Of a DNA stretch of 64,000 nucleotides, positions 50,995-60,393 are shown in pieces. The translations under genes and the position numbers were made by a program. The stretch covers positions 2,294,001-2,358,000 of the forward strand of contig NZ_JACHMN010000003.1 of NCBI RefSeq assembly GCF_014204945.1, in the 5' to 3' direction. This DNA is from Allocatelliglobosispora scoriae (lineage in GTDB: Bacteria > Actinomycetota > Actinomycetes > Mycobacteriales > Micromonosporaceae). Below the pieces are notes generated by a model. That model searched no databases. It had not been told where the DNA came from and worked only from the letters and a program-made list of their open reading frames with translations. The stretch's first letter is position 1. The number at the start of each line of letters is the position of its first letter.

Positions 50995-51975
50995 GTGCTC
51001 AGGAAGAAGATACTGGCCGTAGGGGCCGCAGCGATGCTCGCCATGGGCCTCGCCGCCTGCGGCAACAGCGACACCGGTGACAAGGCCGCCGACGACGGCA
51101 AGATCGTCCTCGGCTTCTCGCAGGTCGGCGCGGAGAGCGGCTGGCGTACGGCGAACACCATCTCGATCAAGGAGTCGGCGACGAAGGCCGGGATCGAGCT
51201 GAAGTTCGACGACGCGCAGCAGAAGCAGGAGAACCAGATCAAGGCGATCCGCAACTTCATCCAGCAGAAGGTCGACGTCATCGCCTTCTCGCCGGTGGTG
51301 GAGTCGGGCTGGGACACCGTGCTCAAGGAGGCGAAGGACGCCAAGATCCCGGTGATCCTCACCGACCGCGCGGTCGACTCGCAGGACACCTCGCTCTACA
51401 AGACCTTCATCGGCTCGGACTTCGTCAAGGAGGGCAAGCTCGCGGGCGAGTGGCTCGTCAAGGAGACGGCCGCCGCGACCGGTCCGGTGAACATCGTCGA
51501 GCTGCAGGGTACGACGGGTTCGGCGCCGGCCAACGACCGCAAGAAGGGCTTCGCCGACGCGATCGCCGGTTCCCCGAACCTGAAGGTCATCGCCTCGCAG
51601 ACGGGTGACTTCACCCGGGCCGGCGGCAAGGCCGTCATGGAGCAGTTCCTCAAGGCCAACCCGAAGATCGACGTGCTCTTCGCGCACAACGACGACATGG
51701 GCCTCGGTGCCCTTGAGGCGATCACCGCCGCGGGCAAGGTGCCCGGCAAGGACATCAAGATCATCACGATCGACGCGGTCAAGGACGGCATGCAGGCCCT
51801 CGCCGACGGCAAGTTCAACTTCATCGCCGAGTGCAGCCCGCTGCTCGGCCCGCAGCTGATGGACCTGGTGAAGAGGGTCAAGGCAGGCGAGACGATCCCG
51901 ACCCGGATCCTCACCGAGGAGGGCACCTTCACGCCGGAGCAGGCCAAGGCCGCTCTGCCCACCCGCGCCTACTGA
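50995..51975 (+). CDS. Sugar ABC transporter substrate-binding lipoprotein (YtfQ-like)
   Basis: A 326-residue lipoprotein (lipobox LAAC, Cys22) of the pentose/hexose family (type I, RbsB-like). It has IVLGFSQVGAESGWRTANTISIKESATKAGI, KAIRNFIQQKVDVIAFSPVVESGW and VLFAHNDDMGLGALEAITAAGK. The WRTANTxSIKE and NDDMGLGA pattern is that of YtfQ, the galactofuranose-binding protein. The operon context points to L-arabinose, possibly in furanose form. AGGAG precedes the GTG. A hairpin separates it from the ATPase gene. Confidence 0.9.
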   Translation: MLRKKILAVGAAAMLAMGLAACGNSDTGDKAADDGKIVLGFSQVGAESGWRTANTISIKESATKAGIELKFDDAQQKQENQIKAIRNFIQQKVDVIAFSPVVESGWDTVLKEAKDAKIPVILTDRAVDSQDTSLYKTFIGSDFVKEGKLAGEWLVKETAAATGPVNIVELQGTTGSAPANDRKKGFADAIAGSPNLKVIASQTGDFTRAGGKAVMEQFLKANPKIDVLFAHNDDMGLGALEAITAAGKVPGKDIKIITIDAVKDGMQALADGKFNFIAECSPLLGPQLMDLVKRVKAGETIPTRILTEEGTFTPEQAKAALPTRAY

Positions 51976-51982
51976 TGAAGCC

Positions 51983-52013
51983 GGTGCCGCCCCGGCCCAG
52001 TTGGGGCGGCACC
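51983..52013 (+). terminator. Intercistronic hairpin between binding-protein and ATPase genes
   Basis: Perfect 11-bp stem GGTGCCGCCCC/GGGGCGGCACC, 9-base loop, 7 bases after the binding-protein stop. Such hairpins usually stabilise the upstream message or attenuate, giving more binding protein than ATPase. Confidence 0.7.
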
Positions 52014-52039
52014 ACCCCTCGACCATGAAAGCAGGTGCC

Positions 52040-53560
52040 ATGCCGCAGCCGGTTCTCACGATGGCCGGGATCAGCAAGGCCTTCCCGGGCGTGCAGGCGC
52101 TGGCCGGCGTCGACTTCCGGCTCTTCCCCGGCGAGGTCCACTCGCTGATGGGGGAGAACGGCGCGGGCAAGTCGACGCTGATCAAGGTGCTCACCGGGGT
52201 CTACCAGCCCGACGCGGGCGGCATCGAACTGGGCGGCGAACCCGTCCGCTTCGGCAGCCCGCTGCAGGCGCAGCAGGCCGGTGTCAGCACCGTCTACCAG
52301 GAGATCAACCTCTGCACCAACCTCTCCGTCGCGGAGAACATCTTCATCGGCCGCCAGCCCCGCTCCCTGGGCATGATCCGCTGGGGCGAGATGAACAGGC
52401 GGGCCCGGGAGCTGCTGCGACGGCTCGACCTCGATCTCGACGTCACCGCGCCGCTGGGCTCCTTCTCCCTCGCCGTGCAGCAGCTCGTCGCCATCGCCCG
52501 CGCCATCGACATCTCCGCGCGGGTGCTCATCCTCGACGAGCCCACCTCCAGCCTCGACCGGGGCGAGGTCGAGCAGCTCTTCCGCATCATGCGCCAGCTC
52601 CAGGGCGAGGGCATCGCGATCCTGTTCGTCACCCACTTCCTGGACCAGGTCTACGAGATCTCCGACCGGATCACGGTGCTGCGCAACGGCCGCCTCGTCG
52701 GCGAATTCGCCACCCGCGACCTGCCGCAGCTCGCCCTCATCGAGAAGATGATCGGCGGCGAGCTCGCCGTGCTGGAACGCCTGGAGGAGCAGCCCAAACC
52801 GGCACTCGACGCGATCGAGAGCAGCCGGCCGTTGATCGAGGCCGTCGAGGTGGGGCGCAAGGGCTCCATCGAGCCCTTCACCCTCACCATCCACCGGGGC
52901 GAGGTCGTCGGGCTCGCCGGGCTCCTCGGCTCCGGGCGGACCGAGCTCGCCCGGCTGCTCTTCGGTGCCGACCGCGCCGACCACGGCCAGATCCGCATCG
53001 ACGGCGATCCGGTCGCGGTCCGCACCCCCGTCACCGCGATGGCGCACAGGATCGCCTTCTGCTCCGAGAACCGCCGCACCGAGGGGCTCGTCGCCGAGCT
53101 GACCGTGCGGGAGAACATCATCCTCGCCCTGCAGGCCGCGCAGGGCTGGGCGAAGCCGATCCCCCGGCGCAAGCAGGACGAGCTGGTCGCGCGCTACATC
53201 ACGGCGCTCAACATCCGCCCCGCCGACCCGGACCTGCCCGTCGCCAACCTCAGCGGCGGCAACCAGCAGAAGGTCCTGCTCGCCCGCTGGCTCATCACCG
53301 AACCCCGGCTGCTCATCCTCGACGAACCCACCCGAGGCATCGACGTCGGTGCCAAGGCCGAGATCCAGCGGCTCGTCGTCGAGCTCGCCGGCGGCGGCAT
53401 GGCGGTGCTCTTCATCTCCGCGGAGCTGGAAGAGGTGCTGCGGCTCAGCCACAAGATCGGGGTGCTGCGGGACCGGCGGCTCGTGGCGCAGCTCGCCAAC
53501 GACGACGACATGAACGCCGACCGCATCATGCGGGCCATCGCGAGCGGAGCACAGCAATGA
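52040..53560 (+). CDS. Sugar ABC transporter ATP-binding protein (two ATPase domains)
   Basis: A 506-residue tandem ATPase (AraG/RbsA/YtfR type). Domain 1: Walker A GENGAGKST, LILDEPTSSLD. Domain 2: GLAGLLGSGRTELARLLFG (degenerate Walker A), LSGGNQQKVLLARWL, LILDEPTRGIDVGAK. ATG 52040 follows a GCAGGTG site; the ATG 15 bases upstream is in frame but lies on the site. Stop overlaps the first permease gene (ATGA). Confidence 0.93.
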   Translation: MPQPVLTMAGISKAFPGVQALAGVDFRLFPGEVHSLMGENGAGKSTLIKVLTGVYQPDAGGIELGGEPVRFGSPLQAQQAGVSTVYQEINLCTNLSVAENIFIGRQPRSLGMIRWGEMNRRARELLRRLDLDLDVTAPLGSFSLAVQQLVAIARAIDISARVLILDEPTSSLDRGEVEQLFRIMRQLQGEGIAILFVTHFLDQVYEISDRITVLRNGRLVGEFATRDLPQLALIEKMIGGELAVLERLEEQPKPALDAIESSRPLIEAVEVGRKGSIEPFTLTIHRGEVVGLAGLLGSGRTELARLLFGADRADHGQIRIDGDPVAVRTPVTAMAHRIAFCSENRRTEGLVAELTVRENIILALQAAQGWAKPIPRRKQDELVARYITALNIRPADPDLPVANLSGGNQQKVLLARWLITEPRLLILDEPTRGIDVGAKAEIQRLVVELAGGGMAVLFISAELEEVLRLSHKIGVLRDRRLVAQLANDDDMNADRIMRAIASGAQQ

Positions 53561-54624
53561 GCGAACTCACCACCAGGCTGGCCGTGCTGGCCCGGCACCG
53601 GCTCTTCTGGCCGGCCGCCGTGCTCGTGGCGCTGCTCGCCGCCAACGTGGCCTACCGGCCCAGCTTCCTCTCGATCGAGCTGCGCGACGACCACCTCTAC
53701 GGCAGCGTCATCGACATCGTCCGGCTCAGCGCACCGCTGATCCTCGTGGCGCTCGGCATGACGCTCGTCATCGCCACCGGCGGCATCGACCTGTCGGTCG
53801 GCTCCGTCGTGGCGATCAGCGGCGCGGTCGCGTGCCTGTGGATCAGCGAGCTCGACGACCAGAACAGCGTCGGCGGCGTACTCGTCGCATTGGGGTTGGC
53901 ACTCGCCCTTGCCCTGGTGCTCGGTGCCTGGAACGGGTTCCTCGTCGCCGGGCTCGGCATCCAGCCGATCATCGCCACGCTGATCCTGATGGTCGCCGGT
54001 CGCGGGCTGTCGCAGCTCATCACCCAGGGGCAGATCATCACCATCAACAGCGCGCCCTACAAGCTGATCGGGGCGGGCTACTGGCTCACCCTGCCGTTCT
54101 CGATCCTGATCGTCGCGGTGGTCGCGGCGCTGGCGGTGCTCATCACCCGGCGTACCGCGCTGGGGTTGATCGTGGAGGCCGTGGGCGGCAACGCGGAGGC
54201 GAGCCGGCTGGCCGGGATCCGCTCGCGCCGCTTCACCTTCATGGTCTACGTGGTCTGCGGGCTCTGCGCGGGGATCGCCGGATTCATGATGACCTCCAAC
54301 GTCTCCAGCGCCGACGGCAACAACGCCGGGCTGTGGGTGGAGCTCGACGCGATCCTCGCGGTCGTCATCGGCGGCACGTCGCTGTCGGGCGGCCGGTTCT
54401 CCATCGGCGGCACGATCCTCGGCGCCCTGGTGATCCAGACGCTCACCACCACCGTCTACGCCATGAACATCACGCCGCAGACGTCGCTGCTCTTCAAGGC
54501 CATCGTCGTCATCGCGGTCTGCCTGATCCAGGCCCCGGCCTTCCGGGCCGCGGTCACCCGGTGGCGACGAACACCCACACCGGCCGCTGCGCCCGCGCCG
54601 GCCGCGACGGAGGTGCGGGCATGA
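53557..54624 (+). CDS. Sugar ABC transporter permease (YtfT-like)
   Basis: A 355-residue BPD_transp_2-type permease with about nine helices. The core [22 protein letters not shown] and NGFLVAGLGIQPIIATLILM segments are the conserved family motif. It forms a heteromeric channel with the second permease. ATGA overlaps on both sides mark tight translational coupling. Confidence 0.92.
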   Translation: MSELTTRLAVLARHRLFWPAAVLVALLAANVAYRPSFLSIELRDDHLYGSVIDIVRLSAPLILVALGMTLVIATGGIDLSVGSVVAISGAVACLWISELDDQNSVGGVLVALGLALALALVLGAWNGFLVAGLGIQPIIATLILMVAGRGLSQLITQGQIITINSAPYKLIGAGYWLTLPFSILIVAVVAALAVLITRRTALGLIVEAVGGNAEASRLAGIRSRRFTFMVYVVCGLCAGIAGFMMTSNVSSADGNNAGLWVELDAILAVVIGGTSLSGGRFSIGGTILGALVIQTLTTTVYAMNITPQTSLLFKAIVVIAVCLIQAPAFRAAVTRWRRTPTPAAAPAPAATEVRA

Positions 54625-55607
54625 CCACCACCACCGCGACCATCGCGCGCGGCGCGGCCGTGAAGCGCTACCTGCCGGTCCTCGCCACGGGCTTCCTGCT
54701 TCTGGTCATGTACGCCGTGGGCGTCTCCCAGTACCGCGCCTTCTCCAACGTCCAGGTCGTCTTCAACGTCTTCATCGACAACGGGTTCCTCCTGGTCGTG
54801 GCGGTCGGCATGACCTTCGTCATCCTCACCGGCGGCATCGACCTCTCGGTCGGCTCGGTGGTGGCGATGACCGCGATGGTCTCGGCGTGGCTGCTCGGCG
54901 AGCACTCCCTGCACCCGGCGCTCGTCATCGTGATCGCCCTGCTGATCGGGCCGACCCTCGGCTTCGTGATGGGCTGCATCATCCAGTTCTTCGAGATCCA
55001 GCCGTTCATCGTCACCCTCGCCGGGATGTTCTTCGCCCGGGGCATGTGCACCTTCATCAGCTCGTCGTCGGTCCCGATCACCGACCCGTTCTGGACGTCG
55101 GCGGCGCAGGCGCGGATCCGGTTCGGCGAGGACAACTTCATCTCGCCCAGCGTGATCATCGCCCTCGCCGTCGTCGCCATCGCCTGGTACGTCCTCGCCT
55201 ACACGGGCCTGGGCCGCAACGTCTACGCCATCGGCGGCAACCAGCAGTCCGCGGCGCTGATGGGCCTGCCGGTGGCGCGGACGAAGATCGCGGTCTACAC
55301 GATCAGCGGCCTCTGCTCCGCCGTCGGCGGCCTGCTGCTCAGCTTCTACACGCTCTCGGGCGCGCCGCTGATCGGCGTCGGGATGGAGCTCGACGCGATC
55401 GCCGCCGTCGTCATCGGCGGCACCCTGCTCTCCGGCGGTTCCGGATACGTCCTCGGCACTGTCCTGGGCGTCCTGGTGCTCGGGGTCATCCAGACCTTGA
55501 TCACCTTCGACGGAACCCTCAGCTCCTGGTGGACCAAGATCGTCATCGGTGGGCTGCTCTTCGCCTTCATCCTCCTGCAGCGCCTCATCGGCACCCGCCG
55601 GTCGTAG
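54621..55607 (+). CDS. Sugar ABC transporter permease (YjfF-like)
   Basis: A 328-residue second permease with the same motif ([25 protein letters not shown]) and [22 protein letters not shown] at the N-terminus, resembling YjfF. Two different permeases plus a tandem ATPase reproduce the YtfQ-YtfR-YtfT-YjfF layout rather than the AraFGH layout. The L-arabinose isomerase gene follows 34 bases later. Confidence 0.92.
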   Translation: MTTTTATIARGAAVKRYLPVLATGFLLLVMYAVGVSQYRAFSNVQVVFNVFIDNGFLLVVAVGMTFVILTGGIDLSVGSVVAMTAMVSAWLLGEHSLHPALVIVIALLIGPTLGFVMGCIIQFFEIQPFIVTLAGMFFARGMCTFISSSSVPITDPFWTSAAQARIRFGEDNFISPSVIIALAVVAIAWYVLAYTGLGRNVYAIGGNQQSAALMGLPVARTKIAVYTISGLCSAVGGLLLSFYTLSGAPLIGVGMELDAIAAVVIGGTLLSGGSGYVLGTVLGVLVLGVIQTLITFDGTLSSWWTKIVIGGLLFAFILLQRLIGTRRS

Positions 55608-55641
55608 TCGTCCCCTCGTACCCATCGGAAGGCTCAACCCT

Positions 55642-57150
55642 ATGATCTCCAACGCCGATCCAGCCGAGATCTGGCTGCTCACCGGCTCGCAGGGCATGTA
55701 CGGCCAGCGCACCCTCGACCAGGTCGCCGAGCAGTCCCAGCGGATCGCCGAACTGCTCGACGCCAGCCCCGCCATCCCGGCCCGCGTCGTGTGGCAGCCC
55801 GTGCTCACCTCCAGCTCCGAGATCCTCGCCATCTGCCAGCGGGCCGGTGCCGCTCCGCGGACGATCGGCGTGATCGCCTGGATGCACACGTTCTCGCCCG
55901 CGAAGATGTGGATCGCCGGGCTCGACGCGCTGCGCCGGCCGCTGCTGCACCTGCACACGCAGGCCAACATGGAGCTGCCGTGGGGCGAGATCGACATGGA
56001 CTTCATGAATCTCAACCAGGCCGCGCACGGAGACCGGGAGTTCGGCTACATCCAGACCCGGCTCGGCGTGGCCCGCACGACGGTCGCCGGTCACGTCGAC
56101 GACCCCCGGGTGACCACTCGGATCGGCTCGTGGGCGCGGGCCGCGCTCGGCTTCCACGAGATGCGCTCGCTGCGCCTGGCCCGCTTCGGCGACAACATGC
56201 GCGATGTCGCGGTCACCGAGGGGGACAAGGTCGAGGCGCAGCTCCACTTCGGAGTCTCGGTCAACACCTACGGCGTCAACGACCTGGTCGAGGCCGTCGA
56301 CGCCGTCAGCTCATCGGCGGTCGACGAGCTCGTCGAGGAGTACGCCGACTCGTACTCCCTGGCTGCGTCGCTGCGTGCCGGGGCCGACCAGCACGAGTCG
56401 CTGCGCTACGCGGCCCGGATCGAGGCCGGGCTGCGCACGTTCCTGGCTGCGGGCGGGTTCCGGGCGTTCACCACCAACTTCGAGGACCTGGGCGGGCTGC
56501 GGCAGCTGCCGGGGCTGGCGGTGCAGCGGTTGATGGCCGACGGATACGGGTTCGGCGGCGAGGGGGACTGGAAGACATCGGTGCTGGTGCGGACGCTGAA
56601 GGCGATGTCCGCCGGCCGGCCCGGGGGAACGTCCTTCATGGAGGACTACACCTATGACCTGACGCCCGGGGAGGAGCGGATCCTGGGGGCGCACATGCTG
56701 GAGGTGTGCCCCAGCATCGCGGCCGGCGTCCCCAGCTGCGAGATTCATCCGCTCGGCATCGGCGGCCGGGAGGACCCGGTGCGGCTCGTCTTCGACGCTG
56801 CTCCCGGGCCCGCGGTGGTGCTGGGGCTCGCGGACATGGGGGAGCGGTTCCGGCTGGTCGCCAACGAGATCGACGTGGTGCCGCCGTCGGCGCCGCTGCC
56901 GAAGCTGCCGGTGGCCCGGGCCGTGTGGAAGCCCCGGCCGGACCTGCCCACCTCCGCCTCGGCGTGGCTGACGGCCGGTGGGCCGCACCACACCGTGCTG
57001 TCGCAGGCCGTCGGGGTGGACGAGCTGCACGACCTGGCGGAGATGACGCGGACCGAGCTGCTGGTGATCGACGCCGCCACCTCCGGGCGGCAGTTCGCCA
57101 ACGAGATGCGGTGGAACCAGGCGTACTACCGGCTGGCCCGGGGTTTCTGA
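55642..57150 (+). CDS. araA: L-arabinose isomerase
   Basis: A 502-residue Mn2+ isomerase converting L-arabinose to L-ribulose. It has [13 protein letters not shown] at the start, [48 protein letters not shown], and the metal ligands in [24 protein letters not shown] and GGPHHTVLS. Length is normal. GGAAGG lies 9 bases before the ATG. It closes the operon and is followed by a strong terminator. Confidence 0.96.
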   Translation: MISNADPAEIWLLTGSQGMYGQRTLDQVAEQSQRIAELLDASPAIPARVVWQPVLTSSSEILAICQRAGAAPRTIGVIAWMHTFSPAKMWIAGLDALRRPLLHLHTQANMELPWGEIDMDFMNLNQAAHGDREFGYIQTRLGVARTTVAGHVDDPRVTTRIGSWARAALGFHEMRSLRLARFGDNMRDVAVTEGDKVEAQLHFGVSVNTYGVNDLVEAVDAVSSSAVDELVEEYADSYSLAASLRAGADQHESLRYAARIEAGLRTFLAAGGFRAFTTNFEDLGGLRQLPGLAVQRLMADGYGFGGEGDWKTSVLVRTLKAMSAGRPGGTSFMEDYTYDLTPGEERILGAHMLEVCPSIAAGVPSCEIHPLGIGGREDPVRLVFDAAPGPAVVLGLADMGERFRLVANEIDVVPPSAPLPKLPVARAVWKPRPDLPTSASAWLTAGGPHHTVLSQAVGVDELHDLAEMTRTELLVIDAATSGRQFANEMRWNQAYYRLARGF

Positions 57151-57554
57151 TCTTCACTGTTCTGCCCTAGACCCCCCGGCAGGGGCCCATGGTCGGCGCG
57201 GCTTTCCAGAGCCGCGCCGACCATGTGGGGATAACGTGCTTTTGGCGGGGCCCGAACGTGCAAAACCCTGACGGCGAACAATCTGGCTTAGTGGCACGGA
57301 GCCGACCTGATCTTGTTCCGATGTGATGTCAGGCGGGACGGTGCGGGAATGTAGCCTGCTTTCGTTGTGGCCGGTATCAGCCTTGTCTGCATCAGCGTCG
57401 GCTTTGTGCGGTGTTGAATTCCCGCGACCGATTCAGCGCGAGCGGCAGCCTATGAGGCCTTAACTGTGCCCGTGATGGCTACTTCAGCCTCCTAGAACGA
57501 AGGCGACTGTAGGAATGGTCTTACCCTGTCCCCGCGATCGTCGGTCCATGGTCG
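57151..57554. other. 404-bp gene-free stretch after araA
   Basis: It holds the operon terminator (57189-57224) and then about 330 bases of visibly less GC-rich sequence with no open frame, RNA gene or repeat I can support. It marks the change from the arabinose operon to the accessory stretch. Confidence 0.6.
57189..57224. terminator. Terminator of the arabinose operon (hairpin type E, copy 1)
   Basis: Perfect 15-bp stem ATGGTCGGCGCGGCT/AGCCGCGCCGACCAT with loop TTCCAG, 38 bases after the araA stop. A near-copy lies at 60340. Confidence 0.85.
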
Positions 57555-58124
57555 TCAATTGGCCGTTCCATGCGTGCGGAGATCGAGCACCATGGCTTCA
57601 AAGACCGGCGAATCCTCGAAGGGCTTCAACCTGCCCAGAAGCCGCCAGCCCCAAGCGGAGTATGCGGACTGCGCTGGAATGTTGTCGGCCTCCACCAGGA
57701 GGGTGGCACGTTCCTCAGTTCGATCAATGAGTAACGCATCGTGTAACTGCCTACCGATGCCTTGTCTGCGCCATGGTTCGCGAATCATGATCTCCGCGAC
57801 GGCTACGGTTCTGCTGCCGGTCTCGGTCAGGAGAGTGGGATCAATCTCGTCGAGGAAACCGCGCCACCAGCGAGATGTCTCAGGAAGGGTGTAACCCAAG
57901 GCATAGCCGGTGATTTCGGAGTCCAGATGAGCTATGACGATCCTGAAGCCGGTTCGTGTGGCGTACGCCGTGAGCCGTTCCCAGTATCGAGGCAGCCCGG
58001 AGAACGGGTCATCGAGTTCGTCTGCGTAGACCTCGGCGTAGATGTCGAGCAACGGTTCGCGCAGCTCCTCCAGCTCTGAAGCGCCGTGGGTGGTGATGTG
58101 TAGGGCGTCGTTGGGGGTGGTCAC
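57555..58124 (-). CDS. GNAT-family N-acetyltransferase
   Basis: A 189-residue GCN5-type acetyltransferase with the acetyl-CoA motif A IMIREPWRRQGIGRQLHD and the motif B end AQSAYSAWGWRLLG. It transfers acetyl from acetyl-CoA to an amine; substrate unknown. AAGGAG precedes the GTG. It follows the XRE regulator gene by 26 bases, so the two are co-transcribed leftward. Base composition is less GC-rich than the arabinose operon. Confidence 0.88.
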   Translation of the reverse strand: MTTPNDALHITTHGASELEELREPLLDIYAEVYADELDDPFSGLPRYWERLTAYATRTGFRIVIAHLDSEITGYALGYTLPETSRWWRGFLDEIDPTLLTETGSRTVAVAEIMIREPWRRQGIGRQLHDALLIDRTEERATLLVEADNIPAQSAYSAWGWRLLGRLKPFEDSPVFEAMVLDLRTHGTAN

Positions 58125-58150
58125 GTAGAGCTCCTTAGTTCCTGTTCGTG

Positions 58151-59377
58151 CTAAGCCCTGACCGCGTGCCGTGCAAGGAACTCCGCTGCTGCGTGTTCAC
58201 GCCTATGCGGCCTGAGCTGCGCAGCGGTGAGATCAAGCTCGCGACTCAGCCGCCAACTTGTGACGGTGCTGCCCATGTCGTCCAGAGCCTTCTGAGCTGC
58301 GTCGGCGGCCTGCTCTACGTCGCGCGTAGCGCCGAGGTGAGCGCGGGCGATGCGCGCGCGGTAGATCGCGCGAGTGCGGGTGTACCCGTCTCCATATCCG
58401 GCTATCGCGCGTGCGAGCAGATCGACGGCTCGCCGGTTATCCCCGAGATCCAGCGCGCACGTGCCCTCCATCCCGTCAAGCTCAGCGGGGGACACGAACA
58501 ACGTCCAGGCGTCCGGCTCCCGCTCGGACTCGGCGTCGAAGATGTTCCGGGCGGCTGCCATGGCACGGTCGGAGTCGGCGGGCTCGCCCGCGAGCGCACC
58601 TGCTCGCGCGAGTCTGAGCTGAATGAGGATGCGCAACCGCGTGTAGCGGTCAGTGGCAGATGCCGCACGGTCGGCTGCTTCCGCCCACCGCCGAGCCTGG
58701 TGCGGATTGCCGGCCATGTTGGCCTGCAAGGCCAGGTCGGATAAGGCGTGATACTCGACCTCCGGATCATCTGCCTGACGCGCGATGCCGAGCGCCTCAT
58801 GAAGGCAAGCGCGAGCGACATCAAGGTGCCCTGCGTCGGCGGCGAGCCAGCCGGCACACATCTGCATCCTGCTGACAGCTTCCATGAGGCGGTCACCGAC
58901 CGTGCTGCTGTAGCTCATGTGATCGAGCCAGCCGTATGCCTCCTGCGCATATCCGATGGCAGCCTGCCAGAGACTCTCGCTCCCGTGCAGGTAGTCCATG
59001 GCGTAGAGCCGGTCCGCGCGTTGCGTGAGCCGCTCGACGTCGCTGATGCCGAGTCGGGTCCCCGGGGTGATGCCGGGGATCAGGCTGACGAGTGCTGAGC
59101 CTGCAGCGCCGGCAACCAACGTCCGTCGTTTCATGTTCTGGGACGCTACCTTCGTTTGCCGAGCCGCCGCTTCTCGTTTCATGATCGTGACAAGCTCGCC
59201 ATTGGCATTGAGAGCCATGTCGATGGCTCGAATCATCGCCTCGGACGGCCGAGCCTTGCCATTCTCGATCTTGCTTAGCTGCCCGTAGTCCGCCGGTACA
59301 ACTGTTCCTAGCTGCCGTAACGACATCGCTCGGTCCGTTCGAACGCGCCGAAGTGCCTCGCCAAGAGTCTCACTCAT
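58151..59377 (-). CDS. XRE-family regulator with TPR-type C-terminal domain
   Basis: A 408-residue protein: HTH_XRE at residues about 5-60 (SLRQLGTVVPADYGQLSKIENGKARPSEAMIRAID), a short linker with a hydrophobic patch (RRTLVAGAAGSALVSLIPG), then about 300 residues of TPR-like helices (ACLHEALGIARQADDPEVEYHALSDLALQANMAG). Such regulators are abundant in actinomycetes and act with small partner proteins. ATG 59377. Divergent from the small Cys-motif operon across 170 bases, which is a likely target. Confidence 0.88.
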   Translation of the reverse strand: MSETLGEALRRVRTDRAMSLRQLGTVVPADYGQLSKIENGKARPSEAMIRAIDMALNANGELVTIMKREAAARQTKVASQNMKRRTLVAGAAGSALVSLIPGITPGTRLGISDVERLTQRADRLYAMDYLHGSESLWQAAIGYAQEAYGWLDHMSYSSTVGDRLMEAVSRMQMCAGWLAADAGHLDVARACLHEALGIARQADDPEVEYHALSDLALQANMAGNPHQARRWAEAADRAASATDRYTRLRILIQLRLARAGALAGEPADSDRAMAAARNIFDAESEREPDAWTLFVSPAELDGMEGTCALDLGDNRRAVDLLARAIAGYGDGYTRTRAIYRARIARAHLGATRDVEQAADAAQKALDDMGSTVTSWRLSRELDLTAAQLRPHRREHAAAEFLARHAVRA

Positions 59378-59547
59378 TCTGGCAATCCCGTCCGTCGTGA
59401 ATGGTGTTGGGAACCCGATCGGGCCAACTGCCAACACTCCATGGATCTGTCGTGCGTCCTGCACGCTGAGTAATGGGACGGGCGGGGGATTGAGATGGCC
59501 TCTCTCCCGCTCGTTTCCAAGCCTACGAGGACGAGTAGAGGAGATCA

Positions 59548-59838
59548 ATGACTGTCACCGTGTCGACTGTCGAATCCGTCGATTTGAAGGATCCGCCTGT
59601 TCCCCCACCTGCTGGCTGCTCCAACGTGACCATGTGGCGCCGGGCGCGGCGGGCGTACGAGCGGCACCTGCCAACCCAGGCTGGCGCCTGCCCCACATGT
59701 CCGCCGTGGCTGACGTGTACCGGCTTGGAACTCGCTCGTGCTGGCATGGCGACCGCGCTGGGTGCGGAGGTCTTGGGTTCAGCGTACTGGCGCAAGTACG
59801 AAGCAATGCACTACGCGGAGTCTTGGAGGATCGCGTGA
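59548..59838 (+). CDS. Small HCCC-motif protein 1
   Basis: A 96-residue soluble protein. A His-Cys-Cys-Cys arrangement (RHLPTQAGACPTCPPWLTC: H-x7-C-x2-C-x5-C) suggests a metal site, zinc or Fe-S; it is followed by the helix GLELARAGMATALGAEV. The same arrangement occurs in the protein at 60049, so the two are probably paralogues. AGAGGAG lies before the ATG. GTGA overlap with the next small gene. Function unknown. Confidence 0.7.
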   Translation: MTVTVSTVESVDLKDPPVPPPAGCSNVTMWRRARRAYERHLPTQAGACPTCPPWLTCTGLELARAGMATALGAEVLGSAYWRKYEAMHYAESWRIA

Positions 59839-60059
59839 ATCGCGGCAAGTGGGCGAGTCTGTTCGGCACGAGTCGTGTCGGCCTCAACGAGGCAGCGGAC
59901 GACCCGGCGCAGGCAGTCGGCAGTGATCACAACGTCAAGCTCTGGAGCGCAAGCAAAGAGGTCTCGTGGAACACGAGGACGACCACGCTGGTGATCATCG
60001 CGAGCGGACTTCGCAGAGGAAGATCTCGACCGAACAATGGGAAATCCGATGACCGATAA
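59835..60059 (+). CDS. Small protein of unknown function, coupled between the two HCCC genes
   Basis: A 74-residue frame whose GTG overlaps the upstream stop and whose TAA lies 11 bases inside the next gene. Basic at the C-terminus (LRRGRSRPNNGKSDDR). No motif. Its support is positional: it closes the gap between two credible genes with overlaps on both sides. It may be a real coupled gene or chance. Confidence 0.4.
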   Translation: MNRGKWASLFGTSRVGLNEAADDPAQAVGSDHNVKLWSASKEVSWNTRTTTLVIIASGLRRGRSRPNNGKSDDR

Positions 60060-60330
60060 TCTGACCAAGCCGCCCTTCGATCTGGCGAGTCCGCCGGAGG
60101 ATCCGCCTGAGGCGTGCGTGGATCCGGTGATGTGGGCGACCGCCCGTGAGCTGCTCGCCGAGCACGAACCCGTCGACGGCTACTGCGAATCCTGCGAGAC
60201 AACGGAATTCCCGTGCGCCGGTCGCAGCCTCGCCGACCAGGGACTCCAGACATCCTGCGGGGTACGGGCTCCGATGTGGGACTTCTGGACCCACCTGATG
60301 CAGGTCAAGGCGGAGCACGCCGAGCACTGA
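60049..60330 (+). CDS. Small HCCC-motif protein 2
   Basis: A 93-residue soluble protein with AEHEPVDGYCESCETTEFPC (H-x6-C-x2-C-x6-C), then the helix AGRSLADQGL. It parallels protein 1: aromatic lead-in, His, Cys-x2-Cys, Cys, then a short helix. ATG 60049 is preferred because GGGA lies 6 bases upstream; an in-frame ATG at 60037 is possible. A hairpin terminator follows 10 bases after the stop. Confidence 0.68.
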   Translation: MTDNLTKPPFDLASPPEDPPEACVDPVMWATARELLAEHEPVDGYCESCETTEFPCAGRSLADQGLQTSCGVRAPMWDFWTHLMQVKAEHAEH

Positions 60331-60339
60331 CCGCAAAGT

Positions 60340-60374
60340 GCGGTCGGCGCTGCTTCCAGAGCTGCGCCGACCGC
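60340..60374. terminator. Terminator of the HCCC operon (hairpin type E, copy 2)
   Basis: 15-bp stem GCGGTCGGCGCTGCT/AGCTGCGCCGACCGC with one mismatch and loop TCCAG. The core GGTCGGCGC..GCTTTCCAGAG pattern is shared with the arabinose-operon terminator 3.1 kb upstream. Confidence 0.8.
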
Positions 60375-60393
60375 GCGGGGCCTCGCCTGACCT

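Noticed and set aside
57225-57554. Degraded gene or RNA gene in the low-GC gap
   Set aside because: No frame of useful length, no tRNA arms and no repeated motif could be supported.
59397-59834. A long forward frame joined to the small middle gene of the HCCC operon
   Set aside because: It overlaps the better-supported HCCC protein 1 in another frame and begins inside the divergent promoter region.
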